A stretch of 64,000 nt of DNA from positions 1,178,001-1,242,000 of the forward strand of contig NZ_CP087184.1 in NCBI RefSeq assembly GCF_024749045.1. The letters run 5' to 3'. The DNA comes from Pseudomonas sp. B21-028 (GTDB taxonomy: Bacteria > Pseudomonadota > Gammaproteobacteria > Pseudomonadales > Pseudomonadaceae). The notes beneath the pieces were generated by a model. The model was not told where the DNA came from and did no database searches. It saw only the letters and a program-made list of their open reading frames with translations. Each line of letters starts with the position of its first letter. The stretch's first letter is position 1. The position numbers and the translations under genes are program-made. Shown one piece after another: positions 19,248 to 26,668 of this stretch.

Positions 19248-19875
19248 GTTCATTTCTGAAATCCCAGCAACGGCGGGGCCTTGCGGGCAGTTCGCAAATC
19301 TCATCCAAGATTCTCTAAGAATCTCCATCATGCGCGCGAAGCGCCGCGCCCTGGTGGCGCAGCTCATCGCTTGCTCTGTTGGTCGGCCTGCGGCCGTTAG
19401 GCACCAAAAGGAAGGGCGACTCCATCGAACACACGCCACCTAAACCAACAAGTGCATCCCGCCGTCTGCGGCATCCGAAGACACACCAAAGAGAAGGTCT
19501 CGGGGTGAACGACCAATCAGAAGGTCGCAGGAGCCGCCATAACGCTTTTAGATGATGCGGGATGGCTCGGGTGCTGTAGCCAAAAAATCGCTCAGAATTC
19601 AGCTCAGGGCCTTACAGGTGGTGTAATCGACGGAGCTGAGACAGGTTCGTGCGTATTACTAATGGCGAAGCCCCCGCGCTTTTGATCGGCGCAGCCGGGA
19701 GTAGCCCCCGTGATGAAATATCACGAGTAGCCGCAAGTCTGTTGTGTCAACGCAAAGCGTTGTCCACGGGACGCGCAGTACCCCAGGTGCGGAGGCTTTG
19801 GGCTTGTGCTGGGACTGACAGAACGACCAACTGACGGGGAGTGAACCTGATGCAATCACGAGGCTGCGTTTGGAA
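19239..19875. other. Non-coding region with hairpins, candidate oriV
   Basis: No plausible gene fills these 637 bp. Beyond the iteron-like repeats there are two clear hairpins, CGTGAT/ATCACG (19709-19725) and CAACGC-AAA-GCGTTG (19748-19762). IncQ origins carry iterons followed by single-strand initiation hairpins, so this layout fits an origin. I could not match the hairpins to known ssi sequences. Confidence 0.45.
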
Positions 19876-19902
19876 AGTAAAACCCCGCACTTAGGCGGGG
19901 TT
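19876..19902 (-). terminator. Terminator of the trb operon
   Basis: On the minus strand AACCCCGC / GCGGGGTT with a 6-nt loop is followed by TTAC. It sits about 20 bp after the last minus-strand gene. Confidence 0.75.
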
Positions 19903-19921
19903 GTGTGGGTCTGGTCAGTGA

Positions 19922-20242
19922 TCACTGCTTGCCGGGACTCTCTTGCTTCTGTGCTTCCTGCGCGCCTTGGATGGCCATCAACGCCTGCTGATTCAGGGCT
20001 GCGTTATTCTTGCTGCCCAGCAAAGGTAGATGATTCATAGCCTGTGCCCCAGCAAACATGCGATAGGACGCCGACAATGCGAGCGGGTTCACTCGAAGCT
20101 GCAAGGCCGTGTACTGGCGATCTAGACTATCGAGTTGCGGCCCGTAGCCCTTGCTACGTAGCCATCGGCCGAGCGCCCACATGCCGATGGCAAATGTCGA
20201 TGCGAATACTACGAATCCAGCGAACATCAGTATGTCCATCAT
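19922..20242 (-). CDS. Small membrane-anchored protein at the trbM position
   Basis: The 106-residue protein has one N-terminal transmembrane helix (about residues 3-27, MFAGFVVFASTFAIGMWALG). A soluble, Ala/Gln-rich tail follows. It starts right after trbL (stop 20245), with GGAG upstream, so it belongs to the trb operon and is its last gene. It occupies the place of trbM in IncP plasmids but shows no TrbM-like lytic or signal-peptide features. I do not recognise a family. Confidence 0.6.
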   Translation of the reverse strand: MMDILMFAGFVVFASTFAIGMWALGRWLRSKGYGPQLDSLDRQYTALQLRVNPLALSASYRMFAGAQAMNHLPLLGSKNNAALNQQALMAIQGAQEAQKQESPGKQ

Positions 20243-20244
20243 GG

Positions 20245-21864
20245 TTATTTCTCCGAGTTGTCGTTGTTTGATGCCGTGCCGGGCACATTGAGTGAGGCTA
20301 GGCGACTTGTGGCGGGGCTTTCGTCCGAGGATGGACGGATGACGTTAGATTCCGTTTGTGCAGCTTCCACGGTTGTTTCCGTGCCATTGGTTGGAACGGT
20401 CGAGCTGGCACCGTCGGGAACAGGCGGCGGAGATCCTGCACCAAGAGACAGAGAGTGCGCATTCTCCATGCCCGGCACTGCCATCGAGGTCATCACACCG
20501 AGCGCTTTTGCGCTAGCGTTGGCCGCTTGGGAAAGGGCGTTGCCAGAGCCAACAACTCCCCCTTTTGGTGCCCCTTGCTGGTCTTTGTCGTCTTTTTCCT
20601 GCGCCGCTCTCCCGGCCTGCTTGGTCGCCTGCTGGACACCACTGCTAGGCTGCTGCGGATCCGTGCCCGGTGATTGAGGGGCGGCACTGCCACCTACGCG
20701 GGCACCGGCCGACGACGCACCTTGAGCGGCCGCTTGGCCGCCCGTGCTCGCGCCGAGGCCAGCGGCCGCACCGCCGTGAGTCGCCGTCGCTGCGGGCGCA
20801 CCACCACCGGCAAAACTGGAATTGATCGCAGAAGCCAGACCGCCGCCGCCAATCCCACCTGCACCCGCTACACCGGCTCCAGCAGCGCCGCCAGTACCGG
20901 CAGCGCCAAGAGCACCGGCAGCAGCCGGAGCGGCCGCCCCGGCCGTGGCGATGGTGGCAGCCGCCGCAGCCGCTCCGGCTGCCCCGGCCACCGCCATCCC
21001 GCCAATGGCCGAGCCACCGCCCATGGACGTGCCGCTAATCATGCCGCCGATCAGGTCAGGAATAGTCTTGGTCAGATAGCAGCATACCAAGGCCAAGCCG
21101 ACCATCGTCATCAATGACGCTTCATCATTGGTATAGGCTGCTAACCACTGCTTAGCCGACTGTACAACCAGGCCGACAATCAGAGTCAATACAAATAGCT
21201 TTGCACCAATCGCGACGGTGAAACGCATTGGCGCAATTGCAAATTCCCGCGTCCATTGCGAGCCACCAAAGCCCAAGAACAGCACGGATGCGTTGATGAT
21301 TACGTAGGCCTCTACGAGCGTGACAAACATGAATGCAGCGATGAATGCGAAACATGCCAACACAAGAATTGCGCATACAGCGATCAGAAGTCCCTTGGCC
21401 GGAGAAAATACTGAAATGCCCTCTACCATTGTGCGGCCAAAATCCAGCGCAACTGCAAGCATATCGCCGGGTTCTAATGCACGCCCAAGGCCGCTCGCTG
21501 ATGCCGCTGCATCGCGGAAACTATCGACGATGGCCGTCGACCACTCCACTGAGTACTTCATGACTGCAAGGAAGAAACCGATCACCAGCACGAAGCGCAG
21601 CAGCTCGCCGACAATCTCGCCGAAGTCGGCTTGCTTCATTACCAGAGGCATGAACGTCCAAATAAACTGGATCGAGGCCAGCAGCCAGAACAGTCTGATC
21701 GCATAGTCATACAGCTTCGCTGACCACTGGTGCGACTGTTGCAAAACTAGGTCGAGTAGGCCCTGAACCGATGTATCGGCATGGGAAAGGTCGGTCGCGG
21801 CCATAGCATTTCCGGCCATGAACACACTCGTCAAGGCGAGGAACAACAAAAGACGACGATCCAT
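20245..21864 (-). CDS. trbL: TrbL-type conjugative transfer membrane protein
   Basis: This 539-residue protein starts with a signal sequence (MDRRLLLFLALTSVFMAGNAMA). A VirB6/TrbL core follows with about six membrane segments (residues 50-290), including QFIWTFMPLVMKQADFGEIV and LGFGGSQWTREFAI, typical of TrbL. From about residue 290 a long Ala/Gly-rich stretch leads to a hydrophilic Ser/Pro/Gln C-terminus, as in RP4 TrbL. TrbL is the polytopic inner-membrane subunit of the P-type secretion channel. It is part of a trbJ-trbK-trbL order identical to RP4, without other trb genes. Confidence 0.9.
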   Translation of the reverse strand: MDRRLLLFLALTSVFMAGNAMAATDLSHADTSVQGLLDLVLQQSHQWSAKLYDYAIRLFWLLASIQFIWTFMPLVMKQADFGEIVGELLRFVLVIGFFLAVMKYSVEWSTAIVDSFRDAAASASGLGRALEPGDMLAVALDFGRTMVEGISVFSPAKGLLIAVCAILVLACFAFIAAFMFVTLVEAYVIINASVLFLGFGGSQWTREFAIAPMRFTVAIGAKLFVLTLIVGLVVQSAKQWLAAYTNDEASLMTMVGLALVCCYLTKTIPDLIGGMISGTSMGGGSAIGGMAVAGAAGAAAAAATIATAGAAAPAAAGALGAAGTGGAAGAGVAGAGGIGGGGLASAINSSFAGGGAPAATATHGGAAAGLGASTGGQAAAQGASSAGARVGGSAAPQSPGTDPQQPSSGVQQATKQAGRAAQEKDDKDQQGAPKGGVVGSGNALSQAANASAKALGVMTSMAVPGMENAHSLSLGAGSPPPVPDGASSTVPTNGTETTVEAAQTESNVIRPSSDESPATSRLASLNVPGTASNNDNSEK

Positions 21865-21866
21865 AG

Positions 21867-22055
21867 CTAGTACCCCTTCACGCCGCCGCGAGTGTTCGGG
21901 CGCGCCTCAAACGACGCATCAGCGTCACGCTGTTGCCGTTGTTGCTCAGCCATCGCAGTACATTCGATGTTGCTTTGAACCACCACGGCAACCATGTAAC
22001 CGGTCAGTGCGGACCCGGCGCACATCAACGCGATTAGCCATTTCGAAATAGTCAT
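21867..22055 (-). CDS. Small membrane protein at the trbK position
   Basis: The 62-residue protein has one membrane helix (residues 5-28) followed by a hydrophilic tail. The gene lies between trbJ and trbL, the position of trbK in RP4. TrbK is an entry-exclusion lipoprotein there. Here no clear lipobox is visible (sequence around the Cys is IALMCAGS), so the name is positional only. The last 14 residues, FEARPNTRGGVKGY, nearly repeat the C-terminus of TrbJ (FEARKNTRGGVKEY). Confidence 0.6.
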   Translation of the reverse strand: MTISKWLIALMCAGSALTGYMVAVVVQSNIECTAMAEQQRQQRDADASFEARPNTRGGVKGY

Positions 22056-22057
22056 TC

Positions 22058-22852
22058 TCAGTACTCCTTCACGCCGCCGCGTGTGTTTTTCCTCGCTTCA
22101 AACTGCTGTTCAGCCGCTTCGCTAACGGCCTGCCGGTCGCCTTGCTGGGCCATGTAGTTGCCCTGCATGTTGATTTGGGTGGCCATCAGATCCCGCAGTT
22201 TTTGCAGTTGCTGCACGTTCTGCGAGGCGATTTCGTTGCCCGCCTGAATAGCTTGCATGCGGCCTACGGCTGACTGCGAACGGGCCACCATGCGAGCAAG
22301 CTGGGCGTCTTCAGGCTCGAACGTGCTGGTATTGAGATTTGCCGCTTCCATCGCCGTTTTCACGTTGTCGCGGCCCTGTTGCGACCACTTTTGATAGCGA
22401 TCCTGCGCCGGGACCTCTGTCGAGTTCGCTGCTTGATTCAGGTAGGAATCGAAGTCGGGGAAAGCCGTGTTGAACTGCGAATCCATGTTCTGGATTTGAC
22501 GGCCCAAGGCCTGCGAACGGTTGTAGATGTTCACCACGCTTTTCAAGTCAGCCGCAATGCTGCCAAACATCGAATCGGGCAGGCCCGTGCCCTGCGTGAC
22601 CATGTTTTGGTACTGCTGAATCTGCGTTTGCAGTTGCTCGGCGGTGTTCAGCGCCGTGTTGACCTGTTCGGCGTACTCGAACATCTGTTGATAGAACGTC
22701 GAGCAGTTAGAGCAGTAGATGGCGTAAGCCGGTGCAGGTGTGATGTAGAGGCCTACACCAAGGCCTGTGGTTGCCATTGCCACAGCTAGCGCCGCGCCTC
22801 GGCCAAATACCCGAGCGACATAGGCTGACGTTTTTCGCGATTCCATTTCCAT
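22058..22852 (-). CDS. trbJ: TrbJ-type conjugative transfer protein
   Basis: The 264-residue secreted protein has a signal peptide ending near PAYA (about residue 43). A Gln/Asn-rich helical region follows (YAEQVNTALNTAEQLQTQIQ), then the family C-terminus with QQLQKLRDLMATQINMQGNY. TrbJ is the VirB5-like subunit of P-type mating systems, exposed on the pilus. ATG 22852 has GAGG nine bases before it. It is the first gene of the minus-strand trb operon. Its leader resembles that of alpA, which suggests shared control. Confidence 0.85.
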   Translation of the reverse strand: MEMESRKTSAYVARVFGRGAALAVAMATTGLGVGLYITPAPAYAIYCSNCSTFYQQMFEYAEQVNTALNTAEQLQTQIQQYQNMVTQGTGLPDSMFGSIAADLKSVVNIYNRSQALGRQIQNMDSQFNTAFPDFDSYLNQAANSTEVPAQDRYQKWSQQGRDNVKTAMEAANLNTSTFEPEDAQLARMVARSQSAVGRMQAIQAGNEIASQNVQQLQKLRDLMATQINMQGNYMAQQGDRQAVSEAAEQQFEARKNTRGGVKEY

Positions 22853-22976
22853 GCCGAATACCTCATTTTGTCGTAATCTGAGGTCTGATTATTGTCCGAT
22901 ACGGGGTGGTTTTGAATATGCGGATAGATACTTATCCGTATAGATTTCAATGACTTGCGTCCGGAAACTGTCCGTC
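22853..22976 (-). promoter_or_regulatory. trbJ leader, related to the alpA leader
   Basis: The 50 bases before trbJ match the 50 before alpA at 37 positions, including CAATAATC, ACCTC and GAGGTATTCGG. Further upstream, two GGAC units 11 bp apart (GTCC at 22959 and 22970 on the plus strand) precede AAGTCATTGA, as in front of alpA. A fourth related site, TGTCCG...CGGACA, spans 23049-23075. Confidence 0.55.
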
Positions 22977-23077
22977 AATCATCCTTTGCAATGATGCCAA
23001 CCATCTGACTTGTCTAGGGTTTTTCTTTCATGAGGAAGAATACTTAGCTGTCCGGTTTGATGCTTTTTGCGGACAAA

Positions 23078-23103
23078 AAAAAGCCCACCAAAGTGAGCTT
23101 TTG
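23078..23103 (-). terminator. Terminator of the small minus-strand gene pair
   Basis: On the minus strand AAGCTCAC / GTGGGCTT (one mismatch) with a 4-nt loop is followed by about eight Ts. Confidence 0.8.
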
Positions 23104-23121
23104 ATAAGTATGTGCGCGGCG

Positions 23122-23352
23122 TCAGTGGGCCGCGTAATAAGGATTCTGAGCGCGATAAAGGCTACGTTCAGTCTCAGGGATGTGCAGCGTCTCTAGGTGC
23201 CACTCTTCGAGTGAAGAAGCTAGCTCGGCCGCAATGCGCTGGGCTTCCACAACGGGCTTACTAGATTGCCCGCTGGCTCGACCTAGGCAGGCTTGCAGTT
23301 CATTGAGTTGATTGGCCAAAGCGCTGATGCGGTGAGCTGTCTTCATGATCAA
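23122..23352 (-). CDS. Small protein in a pair with the TraC/TraD-like gene
   Basis: The 76-residue protein is mostly helical (ISALANQLNELQACLG, then AQRIAAELASSLEEWHLETL), with no membrane segment. Its start overlaps the end of the upstream gene by 4 bp, indicating translational coupling. I do not recognise the family. Position next to a relaxosome-type protein and the oriT-like region suggests a role in DNA processing, but this is inference. Confidence 0.6.
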   Translation of the reverse strand: MIMKTAHRISALANQLNELQACLGRASGQSSKPVVEAQRIAAELASSLEEWHLETLHIPETERSLYRAQNPYYAAH

Positions 23353-23558
23353 TTCCTCTTGTTGATCCCTTCCACGATTCTATCGAATTCTTCCCGGATC
23401 TGATCGTCCGTAAGCTCGAGATTAACCAATCCTGATTTTATTGCAATTCTTCCGATTCTTTCTGCTGCCTCATTGTCGAGCTTTGCAAGCCTTGCCTTAG
23501 CCATCTCTAGCTCAGAAAGCGCGTCAGCTCTTCGCTCGGAAAGGGTTTTTCTAGCCAA
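23349..23558 (-). CDS. TraC/TraD-like small conjugation protein
   Basis: The 69-residue protein has a coiled N-terminal half (ERRADALSELEMAKARLAKL), then EAAERIGRIAIKSGLVNLEL and an acidic helix. The IGRIAxKxGL pattern is typical of small TraC/TraD-type proteins of Ti- and IncP-like transfer regions, thought to assist the relaxosome. It is transcribed divergently from traJ across the oriT-like region, the arrangement of traK and traJ in RP4. Confidence 0.55.
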   Translation of the reverse strand: MARKTLSERRADALSELEMAKARLAKLDNEAAERIGRIAIKSGLVNLELTDDQIREEFDRIVEGINKRN

Positions 23559-23900
23559 TTTGCGTGCTCCTTTTTTGGTGCCATTTCGGCCTTAACCTAT
23601 TGTGGATCACGGAGATTTTAGCGACCGCTGGAATTTCTGACCACATCAGGATTGGCATCGCTAAGAACGAAGCGCGGCCACGGCATGTTGGTCGCCACTC
23701 CTGTGTTTTCTCCGCCCTGTTTGATCCGTTCAGTTAAATTTCGTCGATTAAGTAAGTTCAAGGCAATTTTAGGAAATTCCTGCTTAGATTAATGCAACTC
23801 TAGGCAACTAAGGAAAAATGAACGAAATTCAAGGAAATTCAAGGCAACTTGCGTTACCAAAACGGCCATTAGCATTAAATTTCTTTGAGTTGCACTCAGA

Positions 23901-24045
23901 CAGACGGCAAGATGTGTGTTGTGGGCCTACGCTGCTCCGCAGCTACGACCCCCACCACCGCCCCTTACTCGCCTGCGGCTCGACGGATCTTGCTCTGCGA
24001 GGCATACCGTCGCTACCGCGACTATTAAAGCTGGAGAGGTACAGC
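23901..24045. other. RP4-like oriT candidate upstream of traJ
   Basis: Between 23960 and 24030 the plus strand contains CCCCTTACTCGCC and GATCTTGCTCTGCGAGGC, closely resembling the RP4 oriT-traJ segment (CCTTATTCGCAC and GAATCCTGCTCTGCGAGGC). About 50 bp before, the minus strand reads CATCTTG|C (23914-23907), a one-base variant of the IncP nic consensus YATCCTG|Y. A small hairpin GCTGC-TCC-GCAGC (23931-23943) lies where RP4 has its inverted repeat. Comparison with RP4 is from memory. Confidence 0.65.
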
Positions 24046-24402
24046 ATGGAGAACGAGCAAAAGCCCACCCCTCGACGGAAGCTGCCGCCCATCAAGGTGT
24101 GGGTGTCAGAAGACGAGCGCGCAGAGATCGTGGACAAGGCCCGGCAGGCCAACATGTCGTTGTCCGCTTACCTTTTAGCTGTTGGTCGTAACAGCCCCAT
24201 TCGATCCGTGGTTGACCTGCTAGCGGTTGCCGACTTGGCTAAGGTCAATGGCGACCTTGGCCGGGTCGCCGGACTGCTGAAACTTTGGCTCGCGGAGAAG
24301 CGCGGACAAGGCGCAAGTCCAATGGACGTGGAGGTGATGATGAATGACTTTCGTAAACTGCAAAGCGAAATGCTAGCTATCATGTCGCGTGTCATCAAGT
24401 AA
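24046..24402 (+). CDS. traJ: TraJ-like relaxosome protein
   Basis: This 118-residue protein strongly resembles RP4 TraJ, the oriT-binding protein that recruits relaxase. It has PPIKVWVSEDERAEIVDKAR, the ribbon-helix-helix MSLSAYLLAVG (residues 37-47), VNGDLGRVAGLLKLWL (about 74-89) and a helical C-terminus. ATG 24046 has GAGAGG upstream; a longer in-frame extension back to 23818 would cross the oriT-like region and is rejected. In RP4 traJ is followed at once by the relaxase gene traI. Here traI is missing and cargo genes begin after a 97-bp gap. Confidence 0.88.
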   Translation: MENEQKPTPRRKLPPIKVWVSEDERAEIVDKARQANMSLSAYLLAVGRNSPIRSVVDLLAVADLAKVNGDLGRVAGLLKLWLAEKRGQGASPMDVEVMMNDFRKLQSEMLAIMSRVIK

Positions 24403-24499
24403 TGTCATGACATAGCTATTGAGGTAAAAGTCGTCAAAGGCGATTCAATTAAATCGGCCTAGTCGTTTTGCGTGCTGGCGGATATTTGGAGAAATTTTA

Positions 24500-25507
24500 A
24501 TGCACCTCATAATGCTTGATACATGCGTTTGGCTTGATATCTCATCTCAGAAAGCGGAATTGCCCATGCTTGTTGCCCTGGAGCACTTGGTACAGGATGG
24601 TAGCATCAGGATTCTTCTGCCAGATTTGATACGTGTCGAATATGAGCGAAATAAAGATAGGGTGATTGAGGCGACACGTAAGCGACTTGCAAATGAGTTT
24701 CGGGTAGTTAAATCTGTGGTTGAGTCTTTTGGCGGCCAAGGCAAAGATGCGGCGCTCAAAACCTTGGATGATGTTAATCACCGGCTTCCTATACTTTCCG
24801 AGGCAACTCAGGGTACGGTACATCGCGTTCTAAAGCTTTTCGAAACTGCCCAAGAAATTGAAGTCTCTGATGGCGCTAAAATCAAGGCGGCAGAGAGAGC
24901 AATCGCCAAGAAAGCGCCGTTTCATAAGCAGAAAAACAGTGTTGCCGACGCAGTATTGGCCGAGTCGTTCCAAGAGTTTAAAATATTACACGCGAGCGAG
25001 TACGAAACGTTCAGGTTCGTTACCCATAATGTCACGGATTTTTCCGGCAAAGACCATAGGCAACCACACGACGACTTCGCAGATATCTTCGATGGAAGGG
25101 GCTCAATATTTTTCAACTCTACGAGCTCTGCTATTGAGGATCTACTCGATCTGGAAGAGTTTCACTATGAGAATAGCTTTGCTTGGGAGGATGAAACTCG
25201 TGGGCTTCAGGAAATAATGTCCGCGATGGACGAGTTGTTCGATAAGGTTTGGTACAACCGTCATATGAATATGATTTATCACCTAGATAATGGTGACATA
25301 GAGATTGTTCCCTCTGGAACCGAGCGCTACGGCAATGATGTGATCCACGAAGATATCCTGAGCCAAGCAAAAGTAGCAGCTCAACGGGTCAGGGAGAAGT
25401 ACGAAGATACTGGGCCTTGGAGCGACTTTGAATGGGGGATGCTCAATGGGAAGCTTTCCGCCCTACGATGGGTACTAGGTGACGAGTGGGATATGCTCGA
25501 CACGTGA
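24500..25507 (+). CDS. PIN-domain protein (probable ribonuclease)
   Basis: This 335-residue protein has an N-terminal PIN fold with all four acidic positions: Asp7 (MLDTCVWLD), Glu47 (RVEYERN), Asp150 (NSVADAVLAES) and Asp180 (THNVTDFSG). About 120 further residues of unknown type follow (PWSDFEWGMLNGKLSALRW near the end). PIN nucleases cleave RNA and serve as toxins or defence effectors. This long form, similar to DUF4935-type proteins, is common on islands. The base composition is AT-rich relative to the host. It sits where the relaxase gene would be, so it is probably cargo. Confidence 0.75.
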   Translation: MHLIMLDTCVWLDISSQKAELPMLVALEHLVQDGSIRILLPDLIRVEYERNKDRVIEATRKRLANEFRVVKSVVESFGGQGKDAALKTLDDVNHRLPILSEATQGTVHRVLKLFETAQEIEVSDGAKIKAAERAIAKKAPFHKQKNSVADAVLAESFQEFKILHASEYETFRFVTHNVTDFSGKDHRQPHDDFADIFDGRGSIFFNSTSSAIEDLLDLEEFHYENSFAWEDETRGLQEIMSAMDELFDKVWYNRHMNMIYHLDNGDIEIVPSGTERYGNDVIHEDILSQAKVAAQRVREKYEDTGPWSDFEWGMLNGKLSALRWVLGDEWDMLDT

Positions 25508-25514
25508 TGGTAGT

Positions 25515-25540
25515 TCGATTGGATTGCGCAATCCAATCGA
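25515..25540. promoter_or_regulatory. Perfect 26-bp palindrome between cargo genes
   Basis: TCGATTGGATTGC is followed directly by its exact complement. It begins 8 bp after the PIN gene stop and is followed by an AT-rich stretch and the next gene. It could be an operator, or a termination or processing hairpin; there is no T-run. Confidence 0.6.
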
Positions 25541-25587
25541 GGGTCCATAATAATTATTTTATAAATATAGCGATCCCGAGGGCGCAC

Positions 25588-26412
25588 ATGAACGATATGT
25601 CAATTATTACGAACGCTCTTGGACGTTTTGCCAATAATATGCGGCTCTATGGCGAGGCCTTTCTCAGATATCGGGGGCTCGTAGAAGTTGACCGTGAAGA
25701 GGCCATACACAACCTAGATCGAGCATTTGAGCAGAATCTCGAAGGCTTTCACACTTTATACGATGTCTCGCAAGGGGTTTTTGATTTCCATGCCCATGCT
25801 GATACTAGTCTTCTAATTGCTATTCGTAATGCCATTCATCATCGTAATCACCCTTTATTTCATAGTCTTCTTCAGACTCTTTGGCTGGACGAGGAGCCAG
25901 AGCGTCTGCTTGGAGCAGAATATCTAATGGCAAGACATAGAACGCTGGGTGGCAATCCTCCGCCGATGATGCACTTGATCAAGTTAGAGGATATATACAG
26001 TCGCCTCGACCCACGTTATGGATCGATCTATATGAATCAAATGGGTAAAGCCACTTCTCTCGCAAAATTCATTGCTATGGAAGATGCTTTCGCCTTTGAG
26101 AAAATTCATGCGAAAGCATTAAAAGATCACTATCCCATGAAGCAGGTATATTTGGATTTGATGCCGATATTTAATTCTGCTGTATCGAAAGTGTTTACGG
26201 CCTTGGATATGGCTGGAGTGCCATTCCAGGGTTTTGATGCAAACGCCTACAAATCTACGTTTATTGAAGAATTAAAGACGGATCTTCAGCACTACGATTT
26301 CTTCGGCCTCCGTATGAATGCAATGCAGGTAGAATTAGGCCCTAGATTCACAATCCAACAGGCCTCAACCAAGCGGGGCTGTACCTATGAAAAGGTGATG
26401 GCGGACGAATAG
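25588..26412 (+). CDS. Uncharacterised helical protein with HEPN-like motif
   Basis: The 274-residue protein (start ATG 25588 with GAGGG six bases before) is predicted mostly alpha-helical. Residues 80-88 read RNAIHHRNH, matching the R-N-x3-H pattern of HEPN ribonuclease domains in the midst of helices. The rest (for example MNQMGKATSLAKFIAMEDAF) matches nothing I recognise. It follows the PIN gene on the same strand, is similarly AT-rich and may be co-expressed. A HEPN identity is a hypothesis that needs a profile search or structure. Confidence 0.55.
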   Translation: MNDMSIITNALGRFANNMRLYGEAFLRYRGLVEVDREEAIHNLDRAFEQNLEGFHTLYDVSQGVFDFHAHADTSLLIAIRNAIHHRNHPLFHSLLQTLWLDEEPERLLGAEYLMARHRTLGGNPPPMMHLIKLEDIYSRLDPRYGSIYMNQMGKATSLAKFIAMEDAFAFEKIHAKALKDHYPMKQVYLDLMPIFNSAVSKVFTALDMAGVPFQGFDANAYKSTFIEELKTDLQHYDFFGLRMNAMQVELGPRFTIQQASTKRGCTYEKVMADE

Positions 26413-26476
26413 ACGTCTATTATCGTGGTAAAGATGGTGCAGAGACCATGATTTTTGGCTAGGAGAATTGCATAAA

Positions 26477-26668
26477 ATGAAGGACAGACCACATGGACAG
26501 GCGATGGCCGAGTACTTTCGAGCTGATCCAGCTTATGCAGCGGAGTTGCTTGCCGAAGTCTGTTCCGATGGCGACCAGGACGAGCTGGCTATTTTGTTGC
26601 CGCAAATGGAGGAGGCCTTTGTGATCGGTTGCAAGCTTCCCGGCTCCGCGCCCGTGGAACAGCCATGA
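26477..26668 (+). CDS. Short antitoxin-like protein, C-terminal domain missing
   Basis: The 63-residue protein begins MKDRPHGQAMAEYFRADPAY and continues AAELLAEVCSDGDQDELAIL. That resembles the N-terminal part of HTH-type addiction-module antitoxins (HigA-like 'DPEFAAEYL...DGDQ' family). The helix-turn-helix that normally follows is absent: the frame ends after an unrelated Pro-containing tail. ATG 26477 follows AGGAG by 11 bases. The stop overlaps the next start as ATGA. It could be a truncated antitoxin or a small adaptor for the CoiA-like protein. Confidence 0.55.
   Translation: MKDRPHGQAMAEYFRADPAYAAELLAEVCSDGDQDELAILLPQMEEAFVIGCKLPGSAPVEQP

Noticed and set aside
23426..23655. Two inverted CCAATCCTGAT copies containing ATCCTG (23426-23436 and 23645-23655) as nic sites
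   Set aside because: One lies inside the TraC/TraD-like gene and neither has the RP4-like surroundings; the site near 23908 fits better.
23818..24045. N-terminal extension of traJ
   Set aside because: It would translate across the oriT-like region; TraJ homology and the ribosome site start at 24046.
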